From Enoplolaimus lenunculus (taxonomy: Eukaryota; Nematoda; Enoplea; Enoplida; Thoracostomopsidae), in NCBI GenBank assembly GCA_030248215.1, contig JASANG010001002.1, positions 1-64,000 of the forward strand: a DNA stretch of 64,000 nucleotides, in the 5' to 3' direction. The translations under genes were made by a program, and so were the position numbers. Shown in pieces: positions 46,801 to 58,400 of this stretch; position 1 is the first letter of the stretch; each line of letters starts with the position of its first letter. Under the pieces are notes generated by a model. It saw only the letters and a program-made list of their open reading frames with translations. It was not told the origin of the DNA and did no database searches.

Positions 46801-49800
46801 CCGCGTGGCCCAACGAACGCAACGGAAAATTCAGCTCATACGTCAACAGCAGCCACAAACACAGGCAACAACGCTGGTAGTGTGACTTGTGGTCCACAGC
46901 CGCTGGTCAAAGCAACTAGCTATAGCGCAAATCTTGCAGGGATTACAAGTACCAAACCGAGCCGTCGTGGTGATGATTATGCTTCAATTGATCGAAGTAG
47001 AGCCGCTGAAAATGATATCAGTAATTGTAGCGGTGGTCCGTTTAAAAAATTTAGATATAGTGTCACCACTGATGAACGTTTTGAAGAAGCGTTTCGGGAG
47101 ACGAATGGAGATCAAGAGCAACGTTTTGGACGGGGCGCAACGACTGCGGTTGGAGATTTGATTGTCGGTGAGGGGAAATCAAAGTTTGGTAGCACCGTGG
47201 GAGAAGGCTCATCATCGTTGTTCGCTCGGAGAGGTCATACATTAGGCGGAGGGGTGAACCGTATTGGTGGAGTTTATGCAGAATCAACACCGTGTTTGGT
47301 TGCAGCTGGGTTGGCGTCGTCACTGGGAGTGGGCAAATCGTCGCTAAGATTGGGCGGGGGGTCAATCTCGCCAGGGACTGCGGGGAGAACCGGTGCAGGG
47401 GGTATAGCGAGCTTGGTGAGCGCGAACACAGGGTCAACGGCAATGTTAGGCGGGTATTCGGGTGCCGGTGGGGCAGCAGCATATTCGGCAACCGGCGCAA
47501 TGGGAAGTGCAAGTTCAGCGTGCAGCGATACAACGAAAGCTGAGCTTCGACGATTCTTACAGTTGCGCAAAGAGCGAAAGCAACTCGGGAGTACAAGTGG
47601 AATGTGTGGACAAGATGTTGGTGGAGGAGTGAGTAAGGCGGACCCGTCTGGTGGGTCGGGTATAGGTGAGCTACACTCTAATTCGAAAAATCACCCAAGT
47701 TTATCAGAGCTTGGGTCTGGAGAAAGCGGTGGTGGCGGAGTTAAAACGGCAGAGTCAGATGGCAGCAGCAGTGCCAAATCGTTGGCGGCGACGAGTAAAC
47801 CAGATTCAAGCGGTGTACTTCGTGCCGTTCAAGAATTAAATGATAGCATATCCCCAGCTTCGGCGACGTCAAGTATCAGTCCTGGGATAGTGGCATCGCG
47901 CACCATTAGTTCTATAGTGCGACCGTGTGGACTGGTTCCTCGTATGCCAACTATTGTTGAGCCCTCGCCTATTGCCACTGGAATCGAAGCAGAAGCAATC
48001 AGTACGGCGTCGTCTACAAATGACGAATCGACAAAATTGAAGAATTTGAGCAATGCTTACCCGTGTCAGACTGCCCAACAATCAGCTAATGGGACATCAG
48101 CCGCTTTTGTACCATATCATTCCGCGGCGAAGAATGTATCGTTGTCAAATGCGACAGTGCTGTCCTCAGCAGCTGTTGCGTCATCGCTGATTAATCGGTC
48201 TGATCCGAGAGCTGCCGCAGCTCTAGCTCAGTGTCTGTCTGGGTATACGGCGACCAGCGGTTCTGCTGCTGCTGCTGCTGCTGCTGCTGCAGGTAGTAGC
48301 TCGGCTGTGGTAGCGGCTGCTGCGGCTGTAGCTGCAGCAGTGAATCCGTTGTATAAAGCATACTCAGAGCCATCATTGTGCGGACCTACATTGTCCGGGA
48401 GGGTGATATTAAAAAAGGGTGGTGTAGAGACTACAAGTCCTGACTTAGCTAGCGAGTCAAACGATGAAAATAAAGCATCCAAGGTCGAGGGGTTGAATAT
48501 TGACCAAGAAAAACCGGGAAGTAATGAAGGTGGTATTGGTATGTATGCGGCTAAGAGCGGATTTGGGCCTCAGATTCCGTCGCGACTCTTTGCTGATACG
48601 GTAGGCTCATCCCAGCCCGGTATTAAACGGCCTTCTGCTTGTATAAGTGGTGAAAATGAAAACCTGAATGCTGCTGTTAATGGCGTAGCATATGAGGTTG
48701 CAGCTAAGCTGCAAACACAATTGGGAGTTGGAGATACTACTTGTGCTACTAGAGCCGACCTATTAACCACAACGAGCTCTGATACCCTGAATGAAATAGC
48801 ATCTTTACTAACAACCGCAGATCGTAGCGGGGTTCAGTTACAGGCGAATCGACATAGTAGTAAACTTAGCACCACCGATGCGTTGAGGGCTGCACTTTTA
48901 TCAGTAAATCCGTCCCTTGTACAACAACTAGCTGGCACTGTAAATCCTGGATGGTCAAGTAGTATTCCGACCGTTTCGAATCTGGATTCGCGAGCTCAGT
49001 TACAGTTAATTCACGACGGCTTAAACGCTGTCGTTAGTAGTACTTGTACGACCACGCCACATCATCAGTTAAATCTCACATCTCAACAATTGACAACTCC
49101 ACCAGGGCAACACGCGATTTATAGCGGTTTGAATGCTCCAAATGTTCCATTATATTTGTCGCCGTCAGAACCCATTATAGCGTTGAATAGTCGCCGGCGG
49201 GAACCGGTCCAGCCGCCCTTTGGAGGACCGATGGGATCTTTGAATCCGGATTCGCAAACGTTATCATCGGCACCGATTCAACAAGCCTTTGCTGCTGCGG
49301 CTGCTGCTACAGACGCTCGACTCAAGGAACTACAGTTACATCAGACACAACAACAACAAGAATTATTGAGACTTTTAAATTCACAACAACAATCACACAC
49401 ATCTGCATCGGTGATGAACGCACTTCAACCATCGAGTTCAGTGAAAGATTTACGCCAAATGGTTGATCCGGTGTCGTTGGCCGGCTCAGGCGCGGGCGGA
49501 TTTCAGGATTATCGCACCATTACCGGCACAGCAATTCATCCAGTGCAACCACTGGCACCTGGGTCGTCTGTTCCAAACTTACTGAGTAGTTCTGAAATCG
49601 CAGGGGGATCATTGCGGTTTCCTCTAGCAAACAGCGCCCAAAATACACTCGCAACAGAAATGCAACGTGCCCTGGGGCATGGGGATCAGCCGTATACAGG
49701 ACTGGGAGTTTCCGGACCGTTTCGACCTGTGACGGCAATGGATACCACCATGGCACAGAGCTCGGTCGCAGCTGAAAATGTGCAAAGAACTCTTGTTGGG

Positions 49801-50208
49801 GTGTCAGGCCCACAACTGAGTAATGTTGTATCATCATTGCTGGGTAATTCTGTCGTAGGACAGCAATGCGGTGCTAGAGTTGGTGATGCTAGTTCGGAAA
49901 TTGGCGAGGAGCATTCCAAATCTAGCGGCCGAGATGACGTTTCAGTCGCAGGTGGGTCGAATATTTCCTTTGCATCTGGTCGAGGAGTAACAAATGGCAC
50001 TAGCGATTTGGCGAATGCTAACCCTATGGAACAGTCAGGGGAGGGAGGTGGTACAGCGAAACTGCTGTCGGAAGACGCAGACTCTGAAGATATGCCAGGA
50101 GGGTCCATGACTCGTCGCAGTAGTACGCTGACAACGGTTGATGTGGTCAATGATATTGATTGTAGCGGCGGAGCGATTTCAGCGATTGGTGAACAAGATG
50201 AACGTTGA
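43894..50208 (+). CDS. Unrecognised ~1351-residue low-complexity protein (5 exons)
   Basis: The exons are 43894-44015, 44644-44741, 45250-45401, 46031-46259 and 46754-50208, with phases 2, 1, 0 and 1 all matching. Donors are GTAAGC, GTAAGT, GTTAGT and GTAGGT; acceptors are TTTTAG or TTTCAG. An in-frame TGA lies 12 bp upstream of the ATG, and an ATTAG acceptor-like site lies 22 bp upstream. Exons 3-4 encode the only clearly helical part: LDQKQVFDMLVSRLDSLYES followed by LQRYKDLMQLHEKNKQALI, a likely coiled coil or dimerisation helix near residues 90-150. The remainder is disordered. I do not recognise the family; a nuclear or scaffold role is only a guess from composition. Confidence 0.75.
46754..50208 (+). 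CDS. Terminal 3.45-kb exon of the 43.9-kb gene, Gly/Ser/Ala/Gln-rich
   Basis: The exon has 1151 uninterrupted codons. It holds a Gly-rich block (47240-47500, repeated GGG and SLG-type units), polyalanine runs (48264-48345) encoded by imperfect GCT/GCG codons, another Ala run at 49290-49310, a Gln stretch LHQTQQQQELLRLLNSQQQ (49340-49400) and scattered basic KKFRYS and RRREP patches. A short charged helix (ELRRFLQLRKERKQLG, 47540-47590) is the most conserved-looking segment. The acidic C-terminus (SEDADSED) precedes TGA. Mixed synonymous codons in the homopolymers argue for real coding, not a pure microsatellite. Confidence 0.75.
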
Positions 50209-50249
50209 ACATCGATTTGGGAAGCGTCAAGCATGACAAAATATTGAAA

Positions 50250-50475
50250 TGGCATCGAGCGTGGGAAAATAATCGATTCGCTCCGATGATTGCTGAACGT
50301 TTTTGGACTTCGTGGGGAGTGTGGGAATTTTTTTGGTTTTGTATTTGTGTGGGAAAATTATTTTCGTAGTATCGAGTGTGGAAAAATTTTAATTTTGTAT
50401 TCAGCGTGGGAAAATTTTGGTTTTGCATCGCGTGTGAAAAAAATTTTGTTTTCGTATCGAGTACGAGAAAATGAA
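50250..50475 (+). repeat. Degenerate tandem repeat in the 3' untranslated region
   Basis: Seven spaced copies of a CGAGTGTGGGAAAATTTT-like motif (about 50259, 50322, 50347, 50378, 50403, 50430 and 50460) alternate with GTTTTGTAT-like segments. They start about 50 bp after the stop codon of the preceding gene, so they would be transcribed with it. Spacing varies between about 25 and 60 bp. Confidence 0.5.
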
Positions 50476-51423
50476 ATGTATGCAGTGATTTCGCCAAATT
50501 GTAATATATCAATCATCAGGCGTAAAGGTTTGTGAATTTTTTTACTGTCTTGTTTGTTGCTTTTCGTTCAAAAGTTATAGTGATGGTGTGATTTTGTTGC
50601 TTACCAAGAATATATTGTGATTGTTTGTGTGTTACTTGTATGCTTTAATGCATGTATATATGTAATCGGTTGTTGTATTGTTAAGATTATAAATTGTGAG
50701 TGTTTTTCTGTGTTATCTCGCGTCAGGAATAACTAAGCATTGTTTCGAAATTTTGCCTACGTAGACTGAATGATACCGAAATGGGTATTGAAAAGGTACT
50801 AAAAACCGAAACCTGTTTCTGAATCGGTAAGAATCCCAGTTCAAACTGGCTAACTTATACAAAATTTTTGGCATAAAAATTGTCGCTGACAAATTTGATA
50901 AATTACAAATTTACCATTCAGGAATACTAACCTTAGTCTAATTAAAATTGTAAATGCACGACGACTTCTTAATATAAAGCAAAACGATTACTTTCTTGTT
51001 GTGACTATGGCTGACATTTGGCGTTTATTTCATTTTGCTCGAAAATTATGTATTTACTTAAGTCGACGACTTAAGTATAATGACTAAAGTATAACTTAAG
51101 TAAATACTAAAGTACGATTTTAGAAATCCAGCCATTGTAATTGACACTCGTTGGTTGTACCGCAACAATATTTAAGCAATTGTCGTAATAGTTGTTGTCA
51201 AGCTTGATTTGGCTGATTTAAATTTTTTATTGCTTTATTTCGTGCAAAATCGCTATCGAAACGTGATTCGATTCAACCATTTTGCCCAAAAGAGAATTTC
51301 GGGTTCATCGACGCGCCGCCATCGGGCATTTGCGCTGTACGCCATATGGCCGGCCAGTCTATCCTTGCTGTTGAAAGTCATAGTTTGTTGTTGTATATAT
51401 TTATTATCAGCGTTTCAATAGTA

Positions 51424-51820
51424 TATATGTCGTAGCCCAAGGCGTAATTAAGCTCAATTCCGAATTGGGCTAGTCCAGGGCGTAATAACGACTTGGGCTA
51501 GTCCAGGGCGTAATTCTTTCTATGCGACATGTGCGCGCCTTGTGATTGGTTATCACAATAATGCCATACTCAAAGACAATTGGCTGATGCGAATATTTTT
51601 TTCTGATTGGCTAAGTAATCGCCACCTGTTGCTTCCAAACAGTTTGTTTAACTGAGCAAAGTGTAATCAAGAAGGATTACGACTATCAAGTAACCAATCA
51701 GAAAACACAAAACTTTATCAGACATGATTCCGCTGCCTTGGGCTAGCCCAAGTCGCAATTACGCTTTGGACTAGTACAATTCGGAATTTGGCTGAATTGC
51801 AACTTAAGCTACGACATATA
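51424..51820. mobile_element. MITE with GTCGTAGCCC ends, copy 2
   Basis: Termini TATGTCGTAGCCCAAGG and CTTAAGCTACGACATATA are inverted, with the CAATTCCGAATTGGGC palindrome inside, as in 11243-11619. The flanking sequence is TA-rich, so a TA duplication is possible but cannot be proved. Confidence 0.7.
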
Positions 51821-52728
51821 TATCGTACAGAATTGTGTGCAATTTTGTTTAATCTCATGTTAGACAACGTATGCATTGGTTTAAGGTGAATCGCGGACGC
51901 AACCCGTTTATATGAAGTTAATTTTCCGCATTCTTACATTTGGCAAGGGCCAAGCGGAATTTATGAAATATATACCGTGTGAAAAGGCTATTTATTGAAG
52001 ATAATATGCGTGGGCTGAATATTATTTAGGGGGCGTAAAGCGATTTAGTCTTTGTCGGATCAAATATCCACTCAGCGTTTTGTTTTTCAGTCCAGACGGG
52101 ATTGTCGGTCTAGTTAATATCAATTGGATCCGGGTCCCGGGTTGGTTTCTGGGACGACAGGTGTCGGTTTGGGAGCCACTCTAGCGTGTACTAATGCGGT
52201 TTGTCCTTTACTCTGAAACTTATCCGAGGCGCGATTCAAATTTTCTTGTGGTGTTAGGTAAACTAAACCAGAATTTGTTTGCCAGTATAGCGCAACCCTT
52301 GACGGTGATTAGGTCTTCACAAGTATTTACTTCATTTTATTTTTAGATTTGTCTTATGCTTTTATAATATACATTTAATTGTTTGGTTTGCGTATTTATG
52401 ATTGTTTTGTAATTATGTACAGATTTTTTGTATCTGTTTACTGTTGGCTGTTGGTAATTTTTAAGTAGTTGGAGTGGTTAAAATAGGGCTGGAAACAGTA
52501 GTTTTGAGCTTGTGGCTTAAATGTCATTTAGTAAACGGAATTTGACTGGGTCTCGTTTAAACAGATAGACTGTTTCAGTTTTAAGCGGATGTTGACCCAG
52601 ATTTATGTCTGTGAGAACAAAAGGAGCCACAAAATGTCCGCTAAAAATAGCTTTTTAGACCGAGGTTGCTGGGCAAATATTGACGGGCTTTGATGCCTGA
52701 GGTTAGTGGTCCTGATATACCTTACTTG

Positions 52729-53137
52729 CAGGGTGCAACCGGAATTCTGGTTCCGGTAGGGAAATCCGGTATTTTTCAGTATCCGGTTCCGGTAAAAATT
52801 CTGGTATTTTTTCACCGGAATTTCCGGTATTGAAAATATTTCTCATGCGGAAATGTAACAAAAATTGACATATTATTCTAAACTTATTTTCATAAAATTG
52901 TCTAGGCGCGTATTGCCAAAATTTTTCATTTGTGTCATACTTCATAATTGATCATACGTGTCCAGCTTTGCTGCATTTGTTTCAGGATTTTGGTATCCTA
53001 AATGGTGTGTTTACGCAGTTAAAAGCGATAAAATAGCGTTAAAAATGAATTTTTCGGTAACAAGAATTTTTTGTTTTACGGTTCCAGTATTTTTTAACGT
53101 TCCTGTTCCGGTATTTTATAATGCCGGTTGCACCCTG
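52729..53137. mobile_element. hAT-like MITE, CAGGGTGCAACCGG family, divergent copy
   Basis: The ends are CAGGGTGCAACCGG and CCGGTTGCACCCTG; the flanks CTTACTTG and CCTACTTC match at six of eight. The interior is only distantly related to the 12-kb and 36.9-kb copies. Confidence 0.7.
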
Positions 53138-53280
53138 CCTACTTCATGTGCGTATATCATTTTATTGTTTATATAGTACTTGCATGTATTCGTAATACTG
53201 AACGGTGTATCGCTTTGAACTTAATTCTAGTGTGCTAAATTTGAAAAACGTGTTTAAAAGTGTTTATTTTTGTATTTTAT

Positions 53281-53465
53281 CGCTATTTATTTTATTTCAG
53301 GGGAGTAGATTGTTCAGCATATTACCAAGTGTTACGTGATTTAACTGAGGTAAAGCCTGTTTTGAGGGTAATTTCGTACCATTCTTTATGCTTTAATGAG
53401 CTAACTTCGAAATTATTAGACGATGATGTATACATTTTCTCACAGTTTTTAATGCGAATTAAGGT
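53281..53465 (+). CDS. Possible orphan exon
   Basis: A strong acceptor (TTTTATTTCAG) opens a 185-nt segment with one clear plus frame (VDCSAYYQVLRDLTEV... VYIFSQFLMRIK) closed by a GTATAA donor. A second donor GTAAAG lies inside. Amino-acid composition looks natural, but I found no partner exons of matching phase between 50.2 and 55.4 kb. It could be a fragment of a dead gene or a chance opening. Confidence 0.25.
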
Positions 53466-54057
53466 ATAAATTGAGGAGTAAGAGAGCTCGAAAATTTAAG
53501 AATCTAAACCTACACTCTTTTACAGTCCCACCAGAAACCTGGATGTCGCTAAAAGTAACATGGGTCAAATCGGCTTGAGCAGTACTACTGAAAAAAGGGC
53601 CAATGTAAAGAACACGGGCGGAACAGTGTTATATAAGCATATTCTTAAGCCTAAGCGTAAGAATAAGTTTATTCCTATGCTTAAGCCAAACAAAAATAGG
53701 ATAAAGCTTAAGCTTACTCTATTCTAGTCCCACAGAAAAATGTTCCGGCCCTGATTTTTACATGGGCCAAAAAAGGATGGGTTCATAAAGCATGCAACAT
53801 GCATCAGTTAGTAGTTGGTATACTAGGACAGTTTCATTGTATTTGACCATATGCGGTGAGTAAGAGATTTTAAGATTTTTCTGGCTGGAGACACTCAATT
53901 GTAAGCGAATGGTGTCGAGTCGTTCCATGTAATGCCGTCATTGGGCTTGAGCTTACATGAACGTTGATAAATGTGCTTATGTTTTATGGGTTTAGTCACG
54001 CATATTATACTATTGTCATATAGATGTACATATTTATTTTGTTTGCACTGCACATAT

Positions 54058-54496
54058 GGTCGGTGTAGAGAACAGGGCCGGAACAGTAGTGTGAGAAGTC
54101 CGTGATTTTAGCTCAGCCCTGTATCCTGTATCACCTTTATGCAGTTCTTTTCTCGATGTATGCTTATCGACTTATCGATTCTATAGCACAGATTTTACCA
54201 ATTCTACGCCCTGTAGCAACGCCTAAGCCTAACTTAAGACCTAAGAGAGACTAGGTGGAGCCAGAGACTCCCTTAAGGTGTGGTTTTGATTTAAGGTTTT
54301 ATTTTGTGTTTTAGTTTTTAGTTTGAAATGGGTTTAAGAGAGGCAGAGCCACCTACAAGTAGGTATAAGCATATTCCTAAGCATAAAGGATTATCTTGTA
54401 CCTAATAAAGCCTAAGCAAAAGATATTTTAAAGCTTGAGCTTTACTCTATTACAGTCCCGCAAGAAAACGTTCCGGTCGTGTTCTGTACATCGGCC
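54058..54496. repeat. MITE with GGCCxATGTAxAGAAC ends, host of a solo LTR
   Basis: The left end GGTCGGTGTAGAGAACAGGG and right end TGTTCTGTACATCGGCC are inverted and related to 19690-19861. The interior GTATAAGCATATTCCTAAGC resumes after the inserted LTR at 54090-54357. Confidence 0.6.
54090..54357. mobile_element. Solo LTR
   Basis: The 268-bp unit begins TGTGAGAAGTCC and ends GCCACCTACA (TG...CA) and is flanked by an exact 5-bp duplication AGTAG (54085-54089 and 54358-54362). These are the hallmarks of an LTR left after recombination between two LTRs. It interrupts the MITE at 54058-54496. A related sequence in reverse orientation is at 22917-24097. Confidence 0.8.
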
Positions 54497-55469
54497 GCAC
54501 GGATGATACGCTTTGTTCAGTACAAACGTTGTTCTTTTATTATAATTATACAGTGAAAATAATTACAATTAATATTGTGCGGTATTGTGTACATCACAAA
54601 TTAAACTTTTGCTGTTTCGTGTTTCGTTGCTACCGAATTGCGATATTCGAGAACGCACACAGAGCAGATGTCGAACGGATAGTATAAATAACTGGAAGGC
54701 AGACAAACGGATATTGATCAAAATAATGGAACACCAAAAAATTTTAAACAGTGGGATTGACAGACTAAAGTGTGCGAATTGCTAAGGATGCTTTTCGAGG
54801 CGAAGCGGAATTTTTATTTCGGCGAAAGCCGGACAAATTCGTCCGCTTCCGACTAATTATTGTTCGAGGGGCTGTTATTTCGAATTTCGGTCGCTCGCTC
54901 GCTGGTATCAACATAGTTTTGAGAAGCAGACGTGTGCTGAGGTGGTAGTAAATGCGGCCAATTAGACTCACCAGAAACCGGAACGGCCCTAAAAGTAGCA
55001 TGGACGCGGCGTTAGACTACAATTTGCACCTGTTGGTGAAAAATCGGTACCGGCACAAATTCAACTGGCGCCGGTACTGAAACTGAAATCGTGCCATGAC
55101 CAGAACAACCGTGCTCAACCATTGGTTTTAAGGCAAATTTTAAAACCCTGGCTTGGATATCAACGAAATTTCTTACCAGATAAGAGCGGACCCCCCGTAA
55201 AATCAAATGCTGCGTACGCCCCTGGCCAAAAGCCTAATCTGCGTTGTTCAGGACTTGTTCAACAGTTAGGCGTAGATTTGTATTTTTATGAATTTGACGT
55301 CCTGTTACTTAATTAGTGATGTTTTTAGATTCATAGTAGTATTTTCTATATTAACGGCTAAATAACATATAACATTTTGCCTGCTAATTCGCTTAGTTCT
55401 CTGTGTTATCATTGATTTATTTAACTAAACGATGGCTGAGATGTTTTGTGTTTAGGAAACTTTTGCGCA

Positions 55470-58400
55470 ATGAGTGACGCAACTCCGTCTCCGAAGCCAG
55501 GATCAAAGGTGCGTTCGTGGTTTTTCACAAATTGTTTTATTGGTTTGTGCGCCCATGTTAACTGTAAGGACCTGTCTATTAAGCTTAAGCCTAAGCCTAA
55601 ACATAAATCTAATAATACCGATAGGGTTATCAGTATCTAGGCCTCCTAATCTCCGGGAGCGCACCGAAGTTTTTAGCTCGGGAGGTCATAAATAACCGCA
55701 TGTAGAAATATTTTTTACCTCTAACAATGTTATTCTAGAACCTGTCAAAAGTGGTTCGTTCTTGGCTGTACATAAATTTCGGGACGGGGTATATCCCATC
55801 TGTTAGCTCGACATTGCTAGGAAGAGACTTAAAATGTCAAGGATTGGGGCTGTGCTCCTTTTCGCTAAGAGCCCGAAAACACGTCATGAGGGAGGTAAAA
55901 CTGAATGTTTAATGTTGAACATGACATTACGTAAAGCCTAACTTTATGCGATTGTGTTGTGGACCTTTTTACCCATGGCCAAGATACGCTATTTAACGTG
56001 TCTTACGAGTTTATAGACTGACCAGCATATATTTTGTGTGACGTATTTGCTAAATAATCGTTTTGCAATTTATGTGATATTTTTGTGTTTTAGCTTGACG
56101 CTTTGCCGAAAGAGAAATTGTTAGAGTTTCTAAAGAAGCAACAGCAAGCATTGCAAAAGTCGAAAGAACAGATTCAAGGTATTTTTGTACATCAAAATGG
56201 TTTTAAGAATTAATTGGGTTTGGATTTCAATTTATCAACGTCCACGCGACGAAACGGGAAGCATGGTTGAATAGCGTTAGTGCAGGATTAATATAATAAA
56301 ATATGTGTGCATTGGAGTTCAGTTCAAAAGTTAACAGCGTTGGCTGCTTATCAGGGTCCCAACAGGAACTTAATTTTGCAGGAACAGGAACAGGAATCGG
56401 AATTGACTTTTTTGCAGGAACCGGAACAGGAACAGGAAACGCAATTTAAATAATTTTTCTTACCGAATTACTGTCGGACGTTGTAGAAAAAAGTCCAAAA
56501 AACGGCCTAAATGAATTTTCAGCTGTTTTATCATCACGTTAACTTTTGTGAAAACACAACAGAAAAAGCGAATTAACAAAATTGAAGTAATTGTAAAAAC
56601 ACTCATGTCGAAATAACAATTTTTTAAAGACAAAGTTTCCAATGTTTAAACGATTAGGCATGATTTGCGGCAAAACCGTAAAAATTCCGGTTCCTGCATC
56701 GTTCATTGGAGGAACAGAAACAGGAACTGAATTTTTGCAGGAATTTCGGCCGGAACAGGAATTCCGGTTGAACCATGCTGCTTATATATTTTAGTGAAGA
56801 ATTTATTTTAAAGTTTTACTAAATTTTCGTACCTTCATTGTGGGTGGGCGTTTTTCTGTTGATCTTTTGGTGACTATATTCTGATTGAATGAGAGAAAAG
56901 TTAATAAAATTGATTATAATGCGATTATTATACATTTTGTACTGTCAGCTGCTATAAAATGCGCTAATGTATAAAATAGGTCTCGAATAAAGCGGTAGGC
57001 TTGAGCGTTTGCGTTGACTGACCCGTGGATTAAATCTAGGCTTAGATGGCGTTCAGATTTTGTTTGAACCTGAGTTCTATTATGGACGGGCTATAAAATG
57101 TGACGTGCTTAATTTCAGAGCTGCAAGACAAAGTCAAAAGCTTCGAAGATTTTAATGATTATGTTAGTGTTCATTTTTCTGCTATATTTGGGTCGTGGTG
57201 CTTGTATACTAAGTACTTTTTGGAATGTTTGTGCTTCCTGCTTGTTGTGTTTTTCAAACTTTGAAATTTAAAACTTGTATCACAAACGTTAATATTTAGT
57301 ATTCGGCACTTTTATAAAATGTCCTGAAGAAGCACGCGTACCGCCGTAAGAAGGTGTAACTTGTAGAAGACGCGTCTTTGGGAGTTATTTATTGAATCGT
57401 TTAATGGGTTTTATTTTCAGTTAGAAACAATTGAGCACCCAAATAACTGATTAAACTCGCTGTCTGATTAAACGGTTTGTTAATTTCAGACTCCTGATCA
57501 TTCTAACGCAGAACAACAGGTGTCAGTGTTGCAAGAAGAATGCGATCAGTTGCGTCGATCACTGGAAAGCCACAGCGCTACGTCGAACGCTGAAATAAAT
57601 GTAAGTAACTGGCTTCTCCACAGCGGGGGGCCCCCAGCACTTTTCGAAATTTTCATTTTCCCCCCGGCGAAAATTTTGCCGCCCCCAGGAAAGGCCCCCC
57701 GGCGATTTTTCGGCAGCCTCCATCAAAATGCCCCCCCCAGCAAATTTTTTTGCTGGGGGGCCCCCAGGACTTTTCTAGTTCAAAAATTTTCAATGTTAAA
57801 ACGTAAAGACCTGGGCTTCTTTTGAGGCGGACATTCGGCAAAATATGATTTTATATTACGCTGAGTACTCATAATTTTTAATAGCGTTACAAATACCCGT
57901 AGTAACTAATACAATTCAATAATGAACTGAAAAAGCACAATTATATAAAGACCGTTTCAGGGCATACAGCATTCGAAAGTACCTTGCAGCAGCAAGTTCA
58001 ACCCGCCTGAGCCTTATGATAAATTGAAGCTGTGACTAATATACAAAATATATATTAATCACAGTTTCAATTATAGATTATCTATATTTTATATAATTGT
58101 GCTTCTTTCAACTTCTGGTCAAGTTGTCAGTATATACGTAATATTAGTTAAAATTATTGTTATTAGCGTTTGCGAGAAATTTTAGTCATGTTGAGCGATG
58201 AGTAATCTTACGTTGAGTTGGAAACACGGTCTAGAATGAAAAAATGGTCCAAAAAGTCGGTTTGCAAAATTTTAAGCCTGCCCCCCAGGACCCCCAGATC
58301 ATCTGGGGCCCCCCAGAAAAGCAAAATCAGCTGCCCCCCAGGAAACTCCTGGGGGGCCCCCAGGAAACGCCCCCCGGCGGAAATTTTCAAGCTGTGGAGA

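Noticed and set aside
47063-50255. Minus-strand frames opposite the 46754-50208 exon
   Set aside because: They are shadows of a low-complexity coding exon.
57418-57480. Extra GCC2 exon after TTTTCAG (LETIEHPNN)
   Set aside because: It reaches a stop after nine codons and has no donor, while exons 3 and 4 already join in phase.
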